Part shown: piece after piece, positions 1 to 10,772 of the stretch
How the letters are laid out: every line of letters begins with the position of its first letter
How positions within the stretch are numbered: position 1 is the first letter of the stretch
Assembly (NCBI GenBank): GCA_026724425.1
Contig: JAIUCV010000011.1
Coordinates: 6,779,501-6,843,500, forward strand
Source: Erythrophleum ivorense
Lineage: Eukaryota > Streptophyta > Magnoliopsida > Fabales > Fabaceae
DNA length: 64,000 nucleotides
Reading direction: 5' to 3'
Notes under the pieces: model-generated
Database searches by the model: none
Seen by the model: only the letters and a program-made list of their open reading frames with translations
What the model was told of the DNA's origin: nothing
Position numbers and translations under genes: made by a program

Positions 1-1380
1 ATCACTCTCACGCGGAGAAAAATGGAGGGCCCATAGCTACGCGGATCCATATTGATTTTTTAAGCCACGTGGTCACCTATCTTTGGATGCACTAAGGTCA
101 AATTATCAATGAGAATTTAATGAATTACCCAAATCACATTCTTCTTCCCTTGAGTGAGGGATGAATTTTTGTGGACTCCAATTTAAGGTAATTATTAAAG
201 AGAACCTTAGTAAATTTTATTTAAAGTGAAAAATGTGATTTAACCGTTACATAATTGAGATAATTTCCTGAAAGGAAAATTAATTTCGTGACAATTGACA
301 AGTAAAAGATAATTTCTTACTGAGATGCCACTGCCAGCGACGTAAGCAAAAGTCAAATATGTCAACTTGAAAATTACGGCCAGTTAAGACAGTGTAATTT
401 GACTTTGCGCCCCATTGTTGGATATGACGATGACTTCAGCCATTTACGGAGCTATGGTCGAGCCTTCTCTAAAATTACCGAATAAGCGCCTCTAATGCAA
501 AGCGAACATTGTAGAGAAACCAATTTCCTTATAAATTACATTTTTTTTCACTGATACACCGAACATTGTTGATGACAATAACTTTAAGAAACGATCTAAA
601 ATATAAATCACTTAAAAAAATTTTTGATTTAAAATATACGTTATTTAGTAATCATAATAATAATTTTTTATAATATTTTTTATTTAATGACAATAATTAT
701 GTTAAAAATTTTTATTTAATAATAATAATTATATTGATTATATATTAAAAAGATATAATAATATTTAAAAATTTTAAAAAATAATTAATTTTTTTAAAAA
801 ATATAAATATGTCAAGAGAAATTTAAAACCTGTTTAAAATTGTTTTTATTTTAATGTTTTCAAAATATATGTTTTCAAGAATAAATTTTAGAGAATAAAA
901 AAATAAAAAAATCTATTTAAATCATTATTTTAAAAAATAATTATTTTTTATTTTTTATTTTTTATCTGATTCTGTAGAACAAAAATTACAAAACACTTAA
1001 AAAGTATTTTGAATTTTTTGTTTTTAAAAATAAAATTTTATTTTTTTGTTTTACAAAATATTTTATTAAAAATATATTATCAAACAACTTTTTTTTATTT
1101 TTTTATTTTTAAAAATAAAAAAATTATTTTATAGAATCAAATCAGATCCTTATATTTTGTACCAGAGTAACTCCGTTAGTGCCCAAAACATTCATTAAAT
1201 GGCTAAGAACGACATTGAAATGACTTAGAGCCTTAATGACAAGAAAGCGACCTCTCGGGTAGAATTTTCATCCGCACAACCTCTGCTCACAAATCTAGCA
1301 CGTGTTCCTGGCCAAAAGGGCGTAACAGTCAGTAGCCTCTTTCTTGTTTTCGACACGACCAGGTCATACCCGCTTCCCCC
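1..1380. other. Upstream region of the receptor kinase, no gene seen
   Basis: No believable coding frame is present. Bases 1-540 are mixed composition. About 540-1145 is extreme AT sequence with alternating A and T runs and foldback potential, looking like decayed MITE or low-complexity DNA. From about 1200 the composition is more balanced. A CACGTG (G-box core) lies at 1299-1304, about 120 bases before the kinase start codon, so the proximal promoter probably begins here. Any regulatory role is inferred from position only. Confidence 0.6.
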
Positions 1381-1382
1381 AT

Positions 1383-1390
1383 TATAAAAT
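1383..1390 (+). promoter_or_regulatory. TATA box of the receptor kinase gene
   Basis: TATAAAAT lies 37 bases before the chosen start codon at 1427. With usual plant spacing, transcription would begin only about 10-15 bases before the ATG, giving a very short leader. That is unusual, so the real core promoter could instead lie in the AT-rich DNA further upstream. Confidence 0.5.
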
Positions 1391-1426
1391 ATCTTGGTTC
1401 TATGTCCTAGTTGTTTCTGGGTAGCC

Positions 1427-3916
1427 ATGGACAACCTGAAGAACCCATTGTGTTTTCTCTCTGTTCTTGTCCTCTGCTTCTCTTTTCACACCAAACCTTC
1501 ACTGGCAGCTGATACCATCTCTGTGAACCGAACTATTTCTGGGGATCAAACTCTCATCTCATCCGGTGGTGTCTTCGAATTGGGTTTCTTCAAGCCAGGT
1601 AAATCCTCAAACTACTACATAGGCATTTGGTATAAAAAGGTCTCTCAACAGACCATTGTTTGGGTAGCAAACAGAGACAAACCTGTCTCTGATAAAAACT
1701 CAGCCAAGTTAGTTATATCAGACGGCAATTTGGTTCTCATCAACGAATCCCAAATCCCAGTTTGGTCAACAAATTTGAATTCCACCACCTCCAATTCTGT
1801 TGTAGCTCTCCTTCTAGATTCTGGGAATCTTGTCTTAAGAGACAAGCCTGATTCTTCAGAAAATTTATGGCAGAGTTTTGATAACCCAACCGACACATGG
1901 CTTCCTGGTGGTAAAATTAAACTCAACAATAAGACAAAACAGCCTCAATATCTCACTTCCTGGAAGAACAATGAAAATCCTGCGACGGGTCTCTTCTCTC
2001 TGGAGCTAGACCCGCAAGGAACCACCTCGTACTTCATTCTTTGGAACAAGTCTGAAAACTATTGGACGAGTGGTCCTTGGAATGGCCAAATTTTCAGCTT
2101 GGTCCCTGAAATGAGGGCGAATTTCTTATACAATTTCACCTTTGTTTCAAACGAGAACGAGAGCTATTTCACTTACTCAATGTATAACAATTCTATTATA
2201 TCTCGTTTCGTGATGGATGTCTCGGGCCAGATCCAGCAACTCTCGTGGTTAGAAAACACCAAGCAGTGGAATTTATTTTGGGCTCAGCCAAGACGACAAT
2301 GTGAGGTTTATGCCTTCTGTGGCGCGTTTGGGAGCTGCACTGAGAATTCCATGCCGTTCTGTACTTGTTTGACTGGTTTTAGGCCAACGTCACAAACTGA
2401 TTGGGACCTGGAGGATCAATCAGGTGGGTGTGAGAGGAAAACCAAGTTGCAATGTGAGAATCCAAGTTCATCAAATAGAGAGAAAGACGGGTTTTTGGCA
2501 ATGCCAAATATGGCCTTACCTAAACATGCACAATCTGTAGGAGTAGGGAATGCTGGGGAATGCGAGTCCATCTGCTTGAACAATTGCTCTTGCTCTGCTT
2601 ATGCTTATGACAGTAATGGGTGTTCTGTTTGGAATGGAGATTTATTAAGTCTGCAGCAACTTTCTCAAGATGATAGTAGTGGAGAAACTTTATATCTAAA
2701 ACTTGCAGCTTATGAGTTTTCTGATGCTAAACACAAAAAGAAGGAAATTTTTGGTATTGTGGGGGGCTCTCTCGGTGGTATTGGGGTTCTCCTAGCCATT
2801 CTCCTTTTTGTGATGATCAGAAGAAGAAAGAGAATAGTTGGAACCGGAAAATCCGTGGAGGGTTCATTGATGGCATTTGGGTACAGAGATTTGCAAAATG
2901 CAACCAAGAATTTCTCTGAAAAACTAGGAGGAGGAGGCTTTGGTTCTGTTTTCAAAGGATCATTGCCGGATTCAAGTGTCATAGCAGTGAAGAAGCTTGA
3001 AAGCATAAGCCAAGGTGAGAAACAGTTCAGGTCAGAAGTCAGTACTATAGGTACAGTCCAACATGTTAATCTTGTTCGTCTTCGTGGGTTCTGCTCTGAA
3101 GGCACCAGAAAGCTTCTGGTTTATGATTACATGCCAAACGGCTCTTTGGATTCCCATCTGTTTCAGGAAAAAAACTCCAAGAAATTGGAGTGGAAATTAA
3201 GGTACCAAATTGCTCTAGGAACGGCCAGGGGACTAACTTATCTCCACGAGAAGTGCAGAGACTGCATTATACACTGTGACATAAAGCCAGAAAACATTCT
3301 TTTGGATTCTGATTTTTGTCCAAAAGTTGCAGACTTTGGCCTTGCAAAGCTAGTTGGAAGGGATTTCAGTAGAGTCCTCACAACCATGAGAGGGACAAGG
3401 GGTTACCTTGCCCCAGAGTGGCTTTCTGGTGTGCCTATCACAGCAAAAGCTGATGTTTACAGCTATGGAATGATGCTTTTTGAATTTGTGTCAGGTAGGA
3501 GAAACTCTGAGCCATCTGAAGATGGCCAAGTTAAGTTCTTTCCTACCTGGGCTGCAAATGTAGTAATCCAAGGAGGTGATGTTCTTAACCTTTTGGATCC
3601 TACATTGGAGCGAACTGCAGATATTGAGGAGCTGACTAGGATAATAAAAGTTGCTTCATGGTGTGTACAAGATGTTGAGACTTACAGGCCATCCATGGGT
3701 CAGATAGTTCAAATACTTGAGGGGGTATTGGATGTGAATTTGCCTTCTATTCCAAGATCCCTCCAAGTGTTTGTTGACAACCCGGAGGACATAGTTTTCT
3801 TCACTGACTCAAGCTCCAACCAGAGTTCACAGACAAGAAGCAACGCCCCAACAGTCTCTCCTCAAGCCAAAAGCAACATCTCATCAGCAAGCTCCAAGTC
3901 CTTAAGAGAAAATTAG
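1427..3916 (+). CDS. G-type lectin S-receptor-like serine/threonine protein kinase
   Basis: Single-exon gene of 829 codons, typical of the SD2 class of plant receptor kinases at the plasma membrane. The ATG at 1427 sits in a good plant context (GCCATGG) and begins a signal peptide (cleavage near residue 27, SLA|AD). The frame is open a little further upstream but has no ATG there. Domains in order: B-lectin (about 30-160, with WVANRDKPV near 78), S-locus glycoprotein region (WTSGPWNG near 212), EGF/PAN-like cysteine-rich part (about 290-430, CESICLNNCSCSAYAY), one membrane helix (about 440-462), then kinase (about 495-785). The kinase has the glycine loop GGGGFGSV, a VKKL lysine, HCDIKPEN at 616 and DFG at 636. 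The catalytic loop has Cys before the catalytic Asp (HCD, not HRD), so it is a non-RD kinase, a class often linked to immune perception. The tail after about 785 is Ser/Asn-rich. All key catalytic residues are present and no break is seen. The ligand is unknown. Confidence 0.95.
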   Translation: MDNLKNPLCFLSVLVLCFSFHTKPSLAADTISVNRTISGDQTLISSGGVFELGFFKPGKSSNYYIGIWYKKVSQQTIVWVANRDKPVSDKNSAKLVISDGNLVLINESQIPVWSTNLNSTTSNSVVALLLDSGNLVLRDKPDSSENLWQSFDNPTDTWLPGGKIKLNNKTKQPQYLTSWKNNENPATGLFSLELDPQGTTSYFILWNKSENYWTSGPWNGQIFSLVPEMRANFLYNFTFVSNENESYFTYSMYNNSIISRFVMDVSGQIQQLSWLENTKQWNLFWAQPRRQCEVYAFCGAFGSCTENSMPFCTCLTGFRPTSQTDWDLEDQSGGCERKTKLQCENPSSSNREKDGFLAMPNMALPKHAQSVGVGNAGECESICLNNCSCSAYAYDSNGCSVWNGDLLSLQQLSQDDSSGETLYLKLAAYEFSDAKHKKKEIFGIVGGSLGGIGVLLAILLFVMIRRRKRIVGTGKSVEGSLMAFGYRDLQNATKNFSEKLGGGGFGSVFKGSLPDSSVIAVKKLESISQGEKQFRSEVSTIGTVQHVNLVRLRGFCSEGTRKLLVYDYMPNGSLDSHLFQEKNSKKLEWKLRYQIALGTARGLTYLHEKCRDCIIHCDIKPENILLDSDFCPKVADFGLAKLVGRDFSRVLTTMRGTRGYLAPEWLSGVPITAKADVYSYGMMLFEFVSGRRNSEPSEDGQVKFFPTWAANVVIQGGDVLNLLDPTLERTADIEELTRIIKVASWCVQDVETYRPSMGQIVQILEGVLDVNLPSIPRSLQVFVDNPEDIVFFTDSSSNQSSQTRSNAPTVSPQAKSNISSASSKSLREN

Positions 3917-4480
3917 GAGGATAGTAAGTTCTGTTTTGTTTCTATTCTGATGAATTTAATTATAATGAGTGGTTGTATACCCTTACCACGCCAAGATGCT
4001 TGTATTATATATTGAATCAGAATAATCTGATCTGCCATGGCTATTTCCCTATTTGTTTATGGGGAATACAAGATGTGATTTTGTAGTGTGGAAATGCTAT
4101 ATATTGCCTCCCATTTCCTCTGCCTGATGAATTGGATTTGATCCAAAGTAAATGCATGAGAGTCCACGGACTTGATGTGCTAATTGGAGTATAGACGCAC
4201 TGTTACTTTTCTATGAGAGAGTTGGGAAATAGATAGAGAGATAAATAAGCAAATTCCAATCAGTAGAGCTGTAATGGTGATTTTCTGAATGAATACGCAT
4301 TTACACCAGCAGCATGGAGAACAGTTCAGTCGAACCCCAAGCATAGAAGAATCTGTAGTCTGTATTTTTGAGTTCTACCCCACGAATAGGAGCATCTAAT
4401 GGCTCTCAATTTCATAAGGAAATAAGGGAGGATGAATGCAAAGCAAAACTATCATTGGACCCGTTTTGCTTATAAATTAA
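3917..4480. other. 3' flank of the receptor kinase, no further gene
   Basis: Immediately after the TAG stop the sequence turns AT-rich, with several AATAAT/AATACA-like motifs (for example near 4020 and 4065) that could serve as polyadenylation signals. No coding frame with family resemblance is visible. Confidence 0.5.
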
Positions 4481-4487
4481 AACTTAG

Positions 4488-4722
4488 CTATGAACTTGGG
4501 AACACCAAGTATCTTAGATATGAGGTAATAATTATTAAATATAAAATAATGTTTTATTAAATAATTTCTTGTAAATATTAAGTTATTTAATAATTAATTT
4601 AATTTTTCTCTAATTGATAAGTATAATGATAGTAATAAATTTATTAAAATAAGTAAAATATTGTTTTACATTTAATAATTAATTTATTATAATTAAAAAA
4701 CATAGTGTTTCTGGGTTCATAG
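4488..4722. mobile_element. MITE-like element with about 20-bp terminal inverted repeats
   Basis: The left end reads CTATGAACTTGGGAACAC. The reverse complement of the right end reads CTATGAACCCAGAAACAC, so the termini are imperfect inverted repeats around an AT-rich interior of about 190 bases. There is no coding capacity. The size and structure fit a non-autonomous DNA transposon. No clear long target duplication is visible, so the superfamily is unassigned. Confidence 0.55.
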
Positions 4723-4900
4723 TATTATTACTCTTAAAACTTAGGTTTGATTATATTTTGAGTATTTGATTTGTTTACTAAAATAACTTAATCTTTTAAA
4801 TTTTAATTTGAGTAATTTTGTCTCTCTAAATATTATATGAAACCATTTTTATTACAACTAAGAGGGACAATTAATTAATTCTCATCAAGTTTCAAATGAA

Positions 4901-5301
4901 TTAAAGAAAGGGTAAATTGCATAGATTTTCTGAGTTTTGTTAAAATTATGTAAGTTTTTTTTTTAAATTTCCGAAATAGACCTGTCATAAAATAAAACAT
5001 TTTAGTCTACTTTTAAATTTTTTGGTAAAAGCATCCTCCATTAATCTAAATACACATTTTTTTTAACTAATATACTCTTTTACATATTTATTATGAAGGA
5101 TATTAATACTTTCCATTAACTTGAATATATATATATATATATATATATAAACTAATATATACTTTTACATTTTTTTTATAAAGTATATTTTATTAAAAAA
5201 ATTAAAATTGAATTAATGTGTATATTTTGAAAATAGAGGAGAGTTATGCATAATTTTAACAAAACTCAAAAAAAATTTTATGAAATTTACTCTTAAAGAA
5301 A
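4901..5301. mobile_element. Mutator-type MITE with perfect 9-bp target duplication
   Basis: The element occupies 4910-5292 (383 bp) and is flanked on both sides by TTAAAGAAA (4901-4909 and 5293-5301). Its ends are inverted repeats: GGGTAAATTGCATAG on the left and, as reverse complement, GAGTAAATTTCATAA on the right. The similarity continues to about 45 bases, including GAGTTTTGTTAAAATTATG. A 9-bp duplication is characteristic of Mutator-like transposition. The interior is AT-rich, includes an (AT) run at 5125-5149, and has no coding sequence. Confidence 0.85.
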
Positions 5302-5708
5302 TGATATATTGTTTTAATTAAACTGAGGACTTAGTTGTCTTGATAAATAAGATAGAAGAATAAATTTGCTTTATTGATTGAAATTATTTGAATTAAATTC
5401 ATCTGTTGAACAAATTATATGCATCAAAAGTACAACTGAACCAAAAATCTACATGCTAACAAGAGTATGGGAGACTCATACACAATATTTTCAGAAGAAT
5501 AATGACAACCTATATATCCTTTTTAGTTCCTACAAAAAGTACATAAAATGTTTGATATGATTGCATAAATTTAAATAATTTTACTTACCTTCCTTCCTTA
5601 TTCATATTTGTGATTGGCCAAAAAAAATATTAATAATATATGAAAAAAGAGTGTGTCAATTAAATGTAACATTGGGGTTAAATAATAAAATAACATTTTC
5701 AAATACTG
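5302..5708. other. AT-rich intergenic stretch, nothing identified
   Basis: There is no coding frame, repeat boundary or RNA gene that I can support. The stretch lies between the Mutator-type MITE and the first copy of the tandem non-coding block. Confidence 0.5.
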
Positions 5709-5873
5709 CAGTTTCACAAATTATAAACAAATAAATAATTTGTATAGAATACGCTGCAAAGTCTCAACGGTCGGTCTTTTGTCACAAAAAATAAAATCCA
5801 AAGGAAGAATGTCATTTTCAATAGTCACGAACCGATGCCAACCCAATCAATCGGATCATCTACTCTCATTAAT

Positions 5874-5910
<37 letters not shown>

Positions 5911-7495
5911 ATCAGGGTAGTTTATCATCAAATCATTGTGTTGAGTGTTAATTTCTTGAAGACTTAAAATTGCCCTCTATCTTTGGCCAAAGACTAGAAA
6001 AAAAAACACTATTAATATGTTGATACGTTAGACGTCATCCTAAATTTTTTAAATTTTATCCTACATATTTATAAAAAGTCTACACTTTTTTTAATTATTA
6101 AAGCTATCCAAATCAATAATAAAAAAAGAAATTTTGATTTGTTGAACATAGAATCTTAATATCTTATCCAATTTCATGACTCAAGTTCCAAAAACAGTAT
6201 CATTTTCATCTCCCACTTTTTCTTCTAGTAAGAAAACCAAATGAAGTTGCCACCGCCGCTTAAAGTACAAGGGACCCGAAAAAAAAAAAGGTACTTTTAC
6301 CTCAAAAAAAATTGATGTGAATAGTTCAATCTCTATTCCTATTAAAAAAAGAAGGAAAAAAAAACTCTGCGCGATAACATGTAAAGAGTGGCAACTGATA
6401 TGTGATTTAATCAGAAGAGTTCGTATAAATTTAACACTCCAAGCAAGCAACAGAATATCACAAAGAAAGCACAAAAAGATTAATGTATGATATGCCCTTC
6501 CATGGGATGCTTCCACTATATGTGTGTGTGTGTGTGTGTGTGGAGTTTCTCTGTGGGACAAAGCGATATATAGTGTGATAAGTTGGAGTTAACGTGTAGT
6601 AGCTGCCTTAGCCCACCTTCTTAAATAAACCAAGAAAAGTGGTAAGCCCTCTCCACTTCCCTGTCACTTTACGTGCCTTTAATTTCTTTTCTTCTTCTCA
6701 TAAAAGATACACACTTCTATTCGATCTCTGCATTAATATGTATCCACTTCATTTAGCTTTTCTGTTTTTTATTTTATGTAAATGAACAACAAAGACATTT
6801 TTTCTACCTAAACCAAACTTATTGGGGGATCTATTTAATAAATATCCCAAAAGCTACGCTTCTATACATATCTTTTTGCAACTCTTTTAACAAATCTTTC
6901 GCTTTCTATTCAATGGGCTCCTCCTCTTGTTGAGATCTTTCGCTGGTTAATATATCAGAAACGCGGCAGGTCTCCATTAAAATGTTCTGTAAAAGCCAAT
7001 TCATCTTTTTAATTTGTAACGGGAATTAACCACATTTGACCTCATTTATGGTGTTTCCTTAGTTCTTTTTTATGTTCTTTTAATTTAATAAAAGTTACTT
7101 CATCTTTTTTTAGTAATTGATTCACAGATAAAGTAAGATAGGCATTCCATGCATGATTTCCTTTATATATGGACATTTTTAACCCAATATATGATTGTGT
7201 CTTTTGGTTTCTGCTTTGTTCTTCGGAACTGGTCAATATTTTATTCTATCAATATTATTGTCTTTCTTGCCCTTTTTTCTCTCTTTTTGATTGGCTTGCC
7301 AGGAGCCACTACCAAATTAACTATTGTTATCAAAAGTTTCAGAAGAAGCTACTTTGTAAAATTCCCGGCTATGAGATATTTGATAATTAAGAATGCCGCA
7401 AACCTCGCGCCCTAAGAAAACATATAATCCTATGTCCCACGATTGCAATGTTTATTAAGCATATGCAAACTCAAGCTTCAAAACAGACGAACGGT
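5709..7495. repeat. Tandem non-coding duplication, copy A
   Basis: This block is repeated downstream in copy B (7638-28928). Matching landmarks are TTTCACAAATTAT at 5711 and 7640, GTCACGAACC near 5826 and 7930, TTGTGTTGAGT near 5936 and 8010, a GCCCTTCC..GGATGCTT segment near 6494 and 24688, AAAAGATA near 6702 and 27305, AACAACAAAGAC near 6784 and 27377, and CATTTATGGTGTTT near 7043 and 28437. It contains an (AC)/(AT) microsatellite at 5875-5910 and a (TG) run near 6521-6541. No frame is conserved between the copies, so it is not a protein gene. It may be old promoter, untranslated or non-coding RNA sequence. Confidence 0.7.
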
Positions 7496-7637
7496 ATTTA
7501 AGTGCGCAAATTTTTTTAATGATTTTTGGAAATTAAGGAACTTAAAACAAAATAAATTTAAATAAAAAAATAAAACCTAAAGCAAAGTTAAAGATTTATA
7601 AGTACACTTTTGTGGAGAAATAGATAAATTGTAATTG

Positions 7638-8232
7638 GTTTCACAAATTATGAACAAATAAATATATAATGCGTTGTATTGAATTCGTGGGCAAGAATGC
7701 GTTTGCGGTGTGAGAAGTGCTCTAGAATTAAAGGCAATGTTTTCTCTTCTTCCAAAAATAGAAAAAGAAAAAGAAAAAGTAAGGTGGTCTCAAATTTTGA
7801 CCGTCCTGCTTACCTTTTGTTCCGAAATGAAAATCCAAACGAAATATGTCATTTTCATGTGTCAATGAAATATTTCAACTAGTTCAAAAAGAATAATAGT
7901 TATATCCATAACGGAGACCAATTATCCAGTCACGAACCACACCCACCCAATCAACCATATACACACACACACATATAATGTATATCTAATCAGAGAGTTG
8001 CAGTCATTGTGTTGAGTCTCAATTTCTTCGAGACTTAAAAATCGCACCATACCAATACACTGATAGTTGACCATGCATGGCGCTAATCAATTTTTAAGAT
8101 TAAAACGAAGTTAATGTAAATAGTTTATATTTCAAAATATACGTAGTTCAATCTTTATCCATATTAATTTCTTCAAGAAAAAATCAGACCCTCTATGTGA
8201 TAACACGAAAATAGTGGCAACTTAATATGATT
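7638..8232. repeat. Tandem non-coding duplication, copy B, first part
   Basis: This part matches copy A from 5709 to about 6410, up to GTGGCAACTTAATATGATTT, where the similarity stops and inserted DNA begins. The rest of copy B resumes after the CACTA element at about 24641. Relative to A it has a small insertion around 7720-7800 with an AAAGAAAAAG-type run. No conserved coding frame. Confidence 0.7.
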
Positions 8233-8239
8233 TGGAGCT

Positions 8240-8640
8240 TGATTGAGAGTTTGAAAAGAATAAGATAGAGTGATTATTAATGAGGGGCGATGGAGTGCTG
8301 TGGACTGAAGTAGGGGAGACAACTTAGTTTATTGATTAGAAGTTTAATGAACAATTAAATGACATATCAGTTTCCATTAATCCTTTTAAAAAAATCAATA
8401 AATCAATAAATAAACGAGCATAAAGGGTTAAAAAAAAGAAATGAAAAATCATAAAATACTCAAACTATTTCAAATCTTTCAATTTAGAGAAATTTAAAAA
8501 GTAAGGCATAGAATGGATTAGGATAATTTCCAAACCATTAACCCACCCACCTTATCACATTAATTTTTAAACATTCAATCAAAGATGTTCAAACCATAGT
8601 AGCATACTCCCAAACTAAACATCTAACTAAGGAACAAAAT
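8240..8640. mobile_element. Degenerate MITE, first of a tandem pair
   Basis: The left part contains GATGGAGTGCTGTGGACTGA. The right part contains AAGATGTTCAAACCAT near 8584. The same left and right motifs recur in order in the adjacent element at 8649-9019, so the two are related copies lying side by side. Terminal repeats are degraded and no target duplication is resolved. Copy A of the surrounding block lacks this DNA, which shows that it is inserted. Confidence 0.45.
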
Positions 8641-8648
8641 ATCACTAC

Positions 8649-9019
8649 TAGTTTAGAAGAGACTAAAGTAGAGTGAAGTGGTATAAAATGAGGTGATGGA
8701 GATAATCCACTCTGTTGATTGGAAGTTTAATAAATAAATAATATCTCACCATTTATTGATTGGATATTACAAGATCATTAATAGAACAAGATAAGTTTCA
8801 AATATAAAATTTTTAATATTGTCTTTGTCATATTTACCTTCTTAAAGAAATACACTAGTGGAGAATATTAAAAAAAATAATTACTGACAAAGAATTTTAA
8901 CTCTCTCAAATCGTTCAATTTAAAATGATGTAAAAAATAAGTTGTTGGATGAGCTAAATCAATTTTCAATCAATAAACAAGATGTTCAAACCATCCTTCA
9001 GTCCACCTCACTCTTAAAC
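8649..9019. mobile_element. MITE, second of a tandem pair, abutting the CACTA element
   Basis: The left end begins AGTTTAGAAGAGACTAAAG and continues to GAGTGAAGTGG. The right end ends in CCACCTCACTCTTAAAC, whose reverse complement GTTTAAGAGTGAGGTGG matches the left end with gaps. About 370 bp and non-coding. It ends exactly where the CACTA terminus CATTAC begins. Confidence 0.55.
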
Positions 9020-9039
9020 CATTACAACAAAACAATTAA

Positions 9040-9760
9040 ATAACGATAGATATATTTGTTGCAAAACTATAATTTTCTGTTGCAAAATTAAGGTTTGCGA
9101 TAGATATAATCTATTGCATATTCTGTCGCTATTTTTATTGTTACTATTATTTGCGATAGATATATCTATCGCAAAATTTCTTATTCTCTTTCCTTTCTCA
9201 CGCTCACACAAATAAGACTAAATGCAAAACTAAATTTAAATATAAATAATAATGAATTAATTTAAAAAACTCAAAACTTTTAAATTTAAAAATCTATAAT
9301 AAAATTTGAAATCATAATACTTAATTTGATTAATAAATAATTTAATAAAATAATAAATTATATATAAATTATTAAATAATTAATATATTTATTAATAAAT
9401 AAATAAATAATGATTATAAATTTAGTTTAAAAGTGATGGCGACAAAATGATGGTTGGATGATATCCTACTACAATTCTGTCACCATCTTTATAAAAAAAA
9501 AATATATGAATTAAATAAAAAATACATTAATAATTATAAAATATATATCAATAAATATATTATATTAATTAATTATATATTATTAATTAATAAAGTAATA
9601 AAATCTATCGCTATAGCGATGAAATATTCCGTTGCTATATAACAACAGAATATTCCGTTGCTATAAATAGCAACAGAAATATGGTAGGACATTGCTCTAC
9701 TATATTTCTGTCACTACACATAGCAACAGAATAGCTGAAGGAGATTTCCTTACCATTATT
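9040..9760. repeat. Left subterminal repeat array of the CACTA element
   Basis: Short motifs recur in both orientations: GCGATAGATATA, CTATCGCAAAA, CCGTTGCTATA, AGCAACAGAA and TTCTGTCACTA. Comparable motifs occur near the right end. In CACTA elements such subterminal arrays bind the element-encoded DNA-binding protein. This is inferred from position and repetition. Confidence 0.6.
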
Positions 9761-10772
9761 ACATTGTTGAAGGCAAAAAGAATTTTAAAAAAAAAATTGG
9801 TTAATAGTAATTATAATTAATTAAATAATATTATTGTTATAATAATAATAATAATTTATATTTCAAATAATATTTTTTATTAAGAAATAATTATTTTGTT
9901 ATAAATTTAATTATTGTTTATATTTTTATTAAAAAAAGTTACTTGACTTAATTTTTTTTATATAAATATATTATTGTCATGGCAATATTCAAATTATCTT
10001 AATTGTTTTATATAAATATGTTATTGTCATTGCAACTGCAAATATAAATTTTATTTTGCATATGGAATAAATAATGAAATATGAAGAAAAATTACTTAGT
10101 AAAGGAAAATAGTGAAAAAATAATTGGGAAGAACAAAACAAAACAAAGATGATAATTGTTGCAGTGTCATAGTGTCATCTTTTATCATTGAACAAATTCA
10201 TCTTTTGTAAGAGAGAGAAAAAAAAAAGAATGAATTAGAGATATAGCTAGATAAATAAATTGTAGAAGATAAAAGAAATATCAACTTATCTTGTTTATCA
10301 TCATCTTCATGCAGAGAAATATAAAAAACCTGTGTATGTGAAGAAATAAAAAAAAAACCTATGTAGAAAAAAAGAAGTTATGAAAAGGAAAAAATGAAAT
10401 GAAAAAACAAAGATAAAGATGAAGAAGCCTAAAGAAGGGACAAAAATATATATTTATAGCAAGAGAAAAGGAGTGCAAACTTAAAAGTTTTGTATTTTCA
10501 CGATGACGGGTAACATAGATATTGGTTTAATTTTTTCAGTATTTCTTGTGGAAGAGCAAATTTTACTGGAGATGGTTAATCTTTATTTTTTTTTTATCGT
10601 CGGCTTGTGGTATATATCAATATATATATAACTTTATAATTAATTATATAATACATCACAAAAGTATTAAATTTAAACAAAATATGAAATTATAATATAA
10701 CAACAATTACATAAATTAAAATATATTAAATTAAATTAAAAATACACTAGACTTTTATAAATTTTTTAGCAA
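9761..10772. other. AT-rich interior of the CACTA element, no coding seen
   Basis: A/T-rich sequence with purine-rich stretches (for example 10080-10440) between the left subterminal array and the second-gene copy. Nothing coding is recognised; it is probably 3' untranslated or spacer DNA of the transposon. Confidence 0.5.

Noticed and set aside
6181..6561. 126-codon minus-strand frame with His-Thr repeats
   Set aside because: The N terminus is encoded by the (TG) microsatellite and the rest is not conserved in copy B.
7149..7415. 88-codon hydrophobic frame in copy A
   Set aside because: The corresponding part of copy B does not keep the frame, so it is not conserved as protein.
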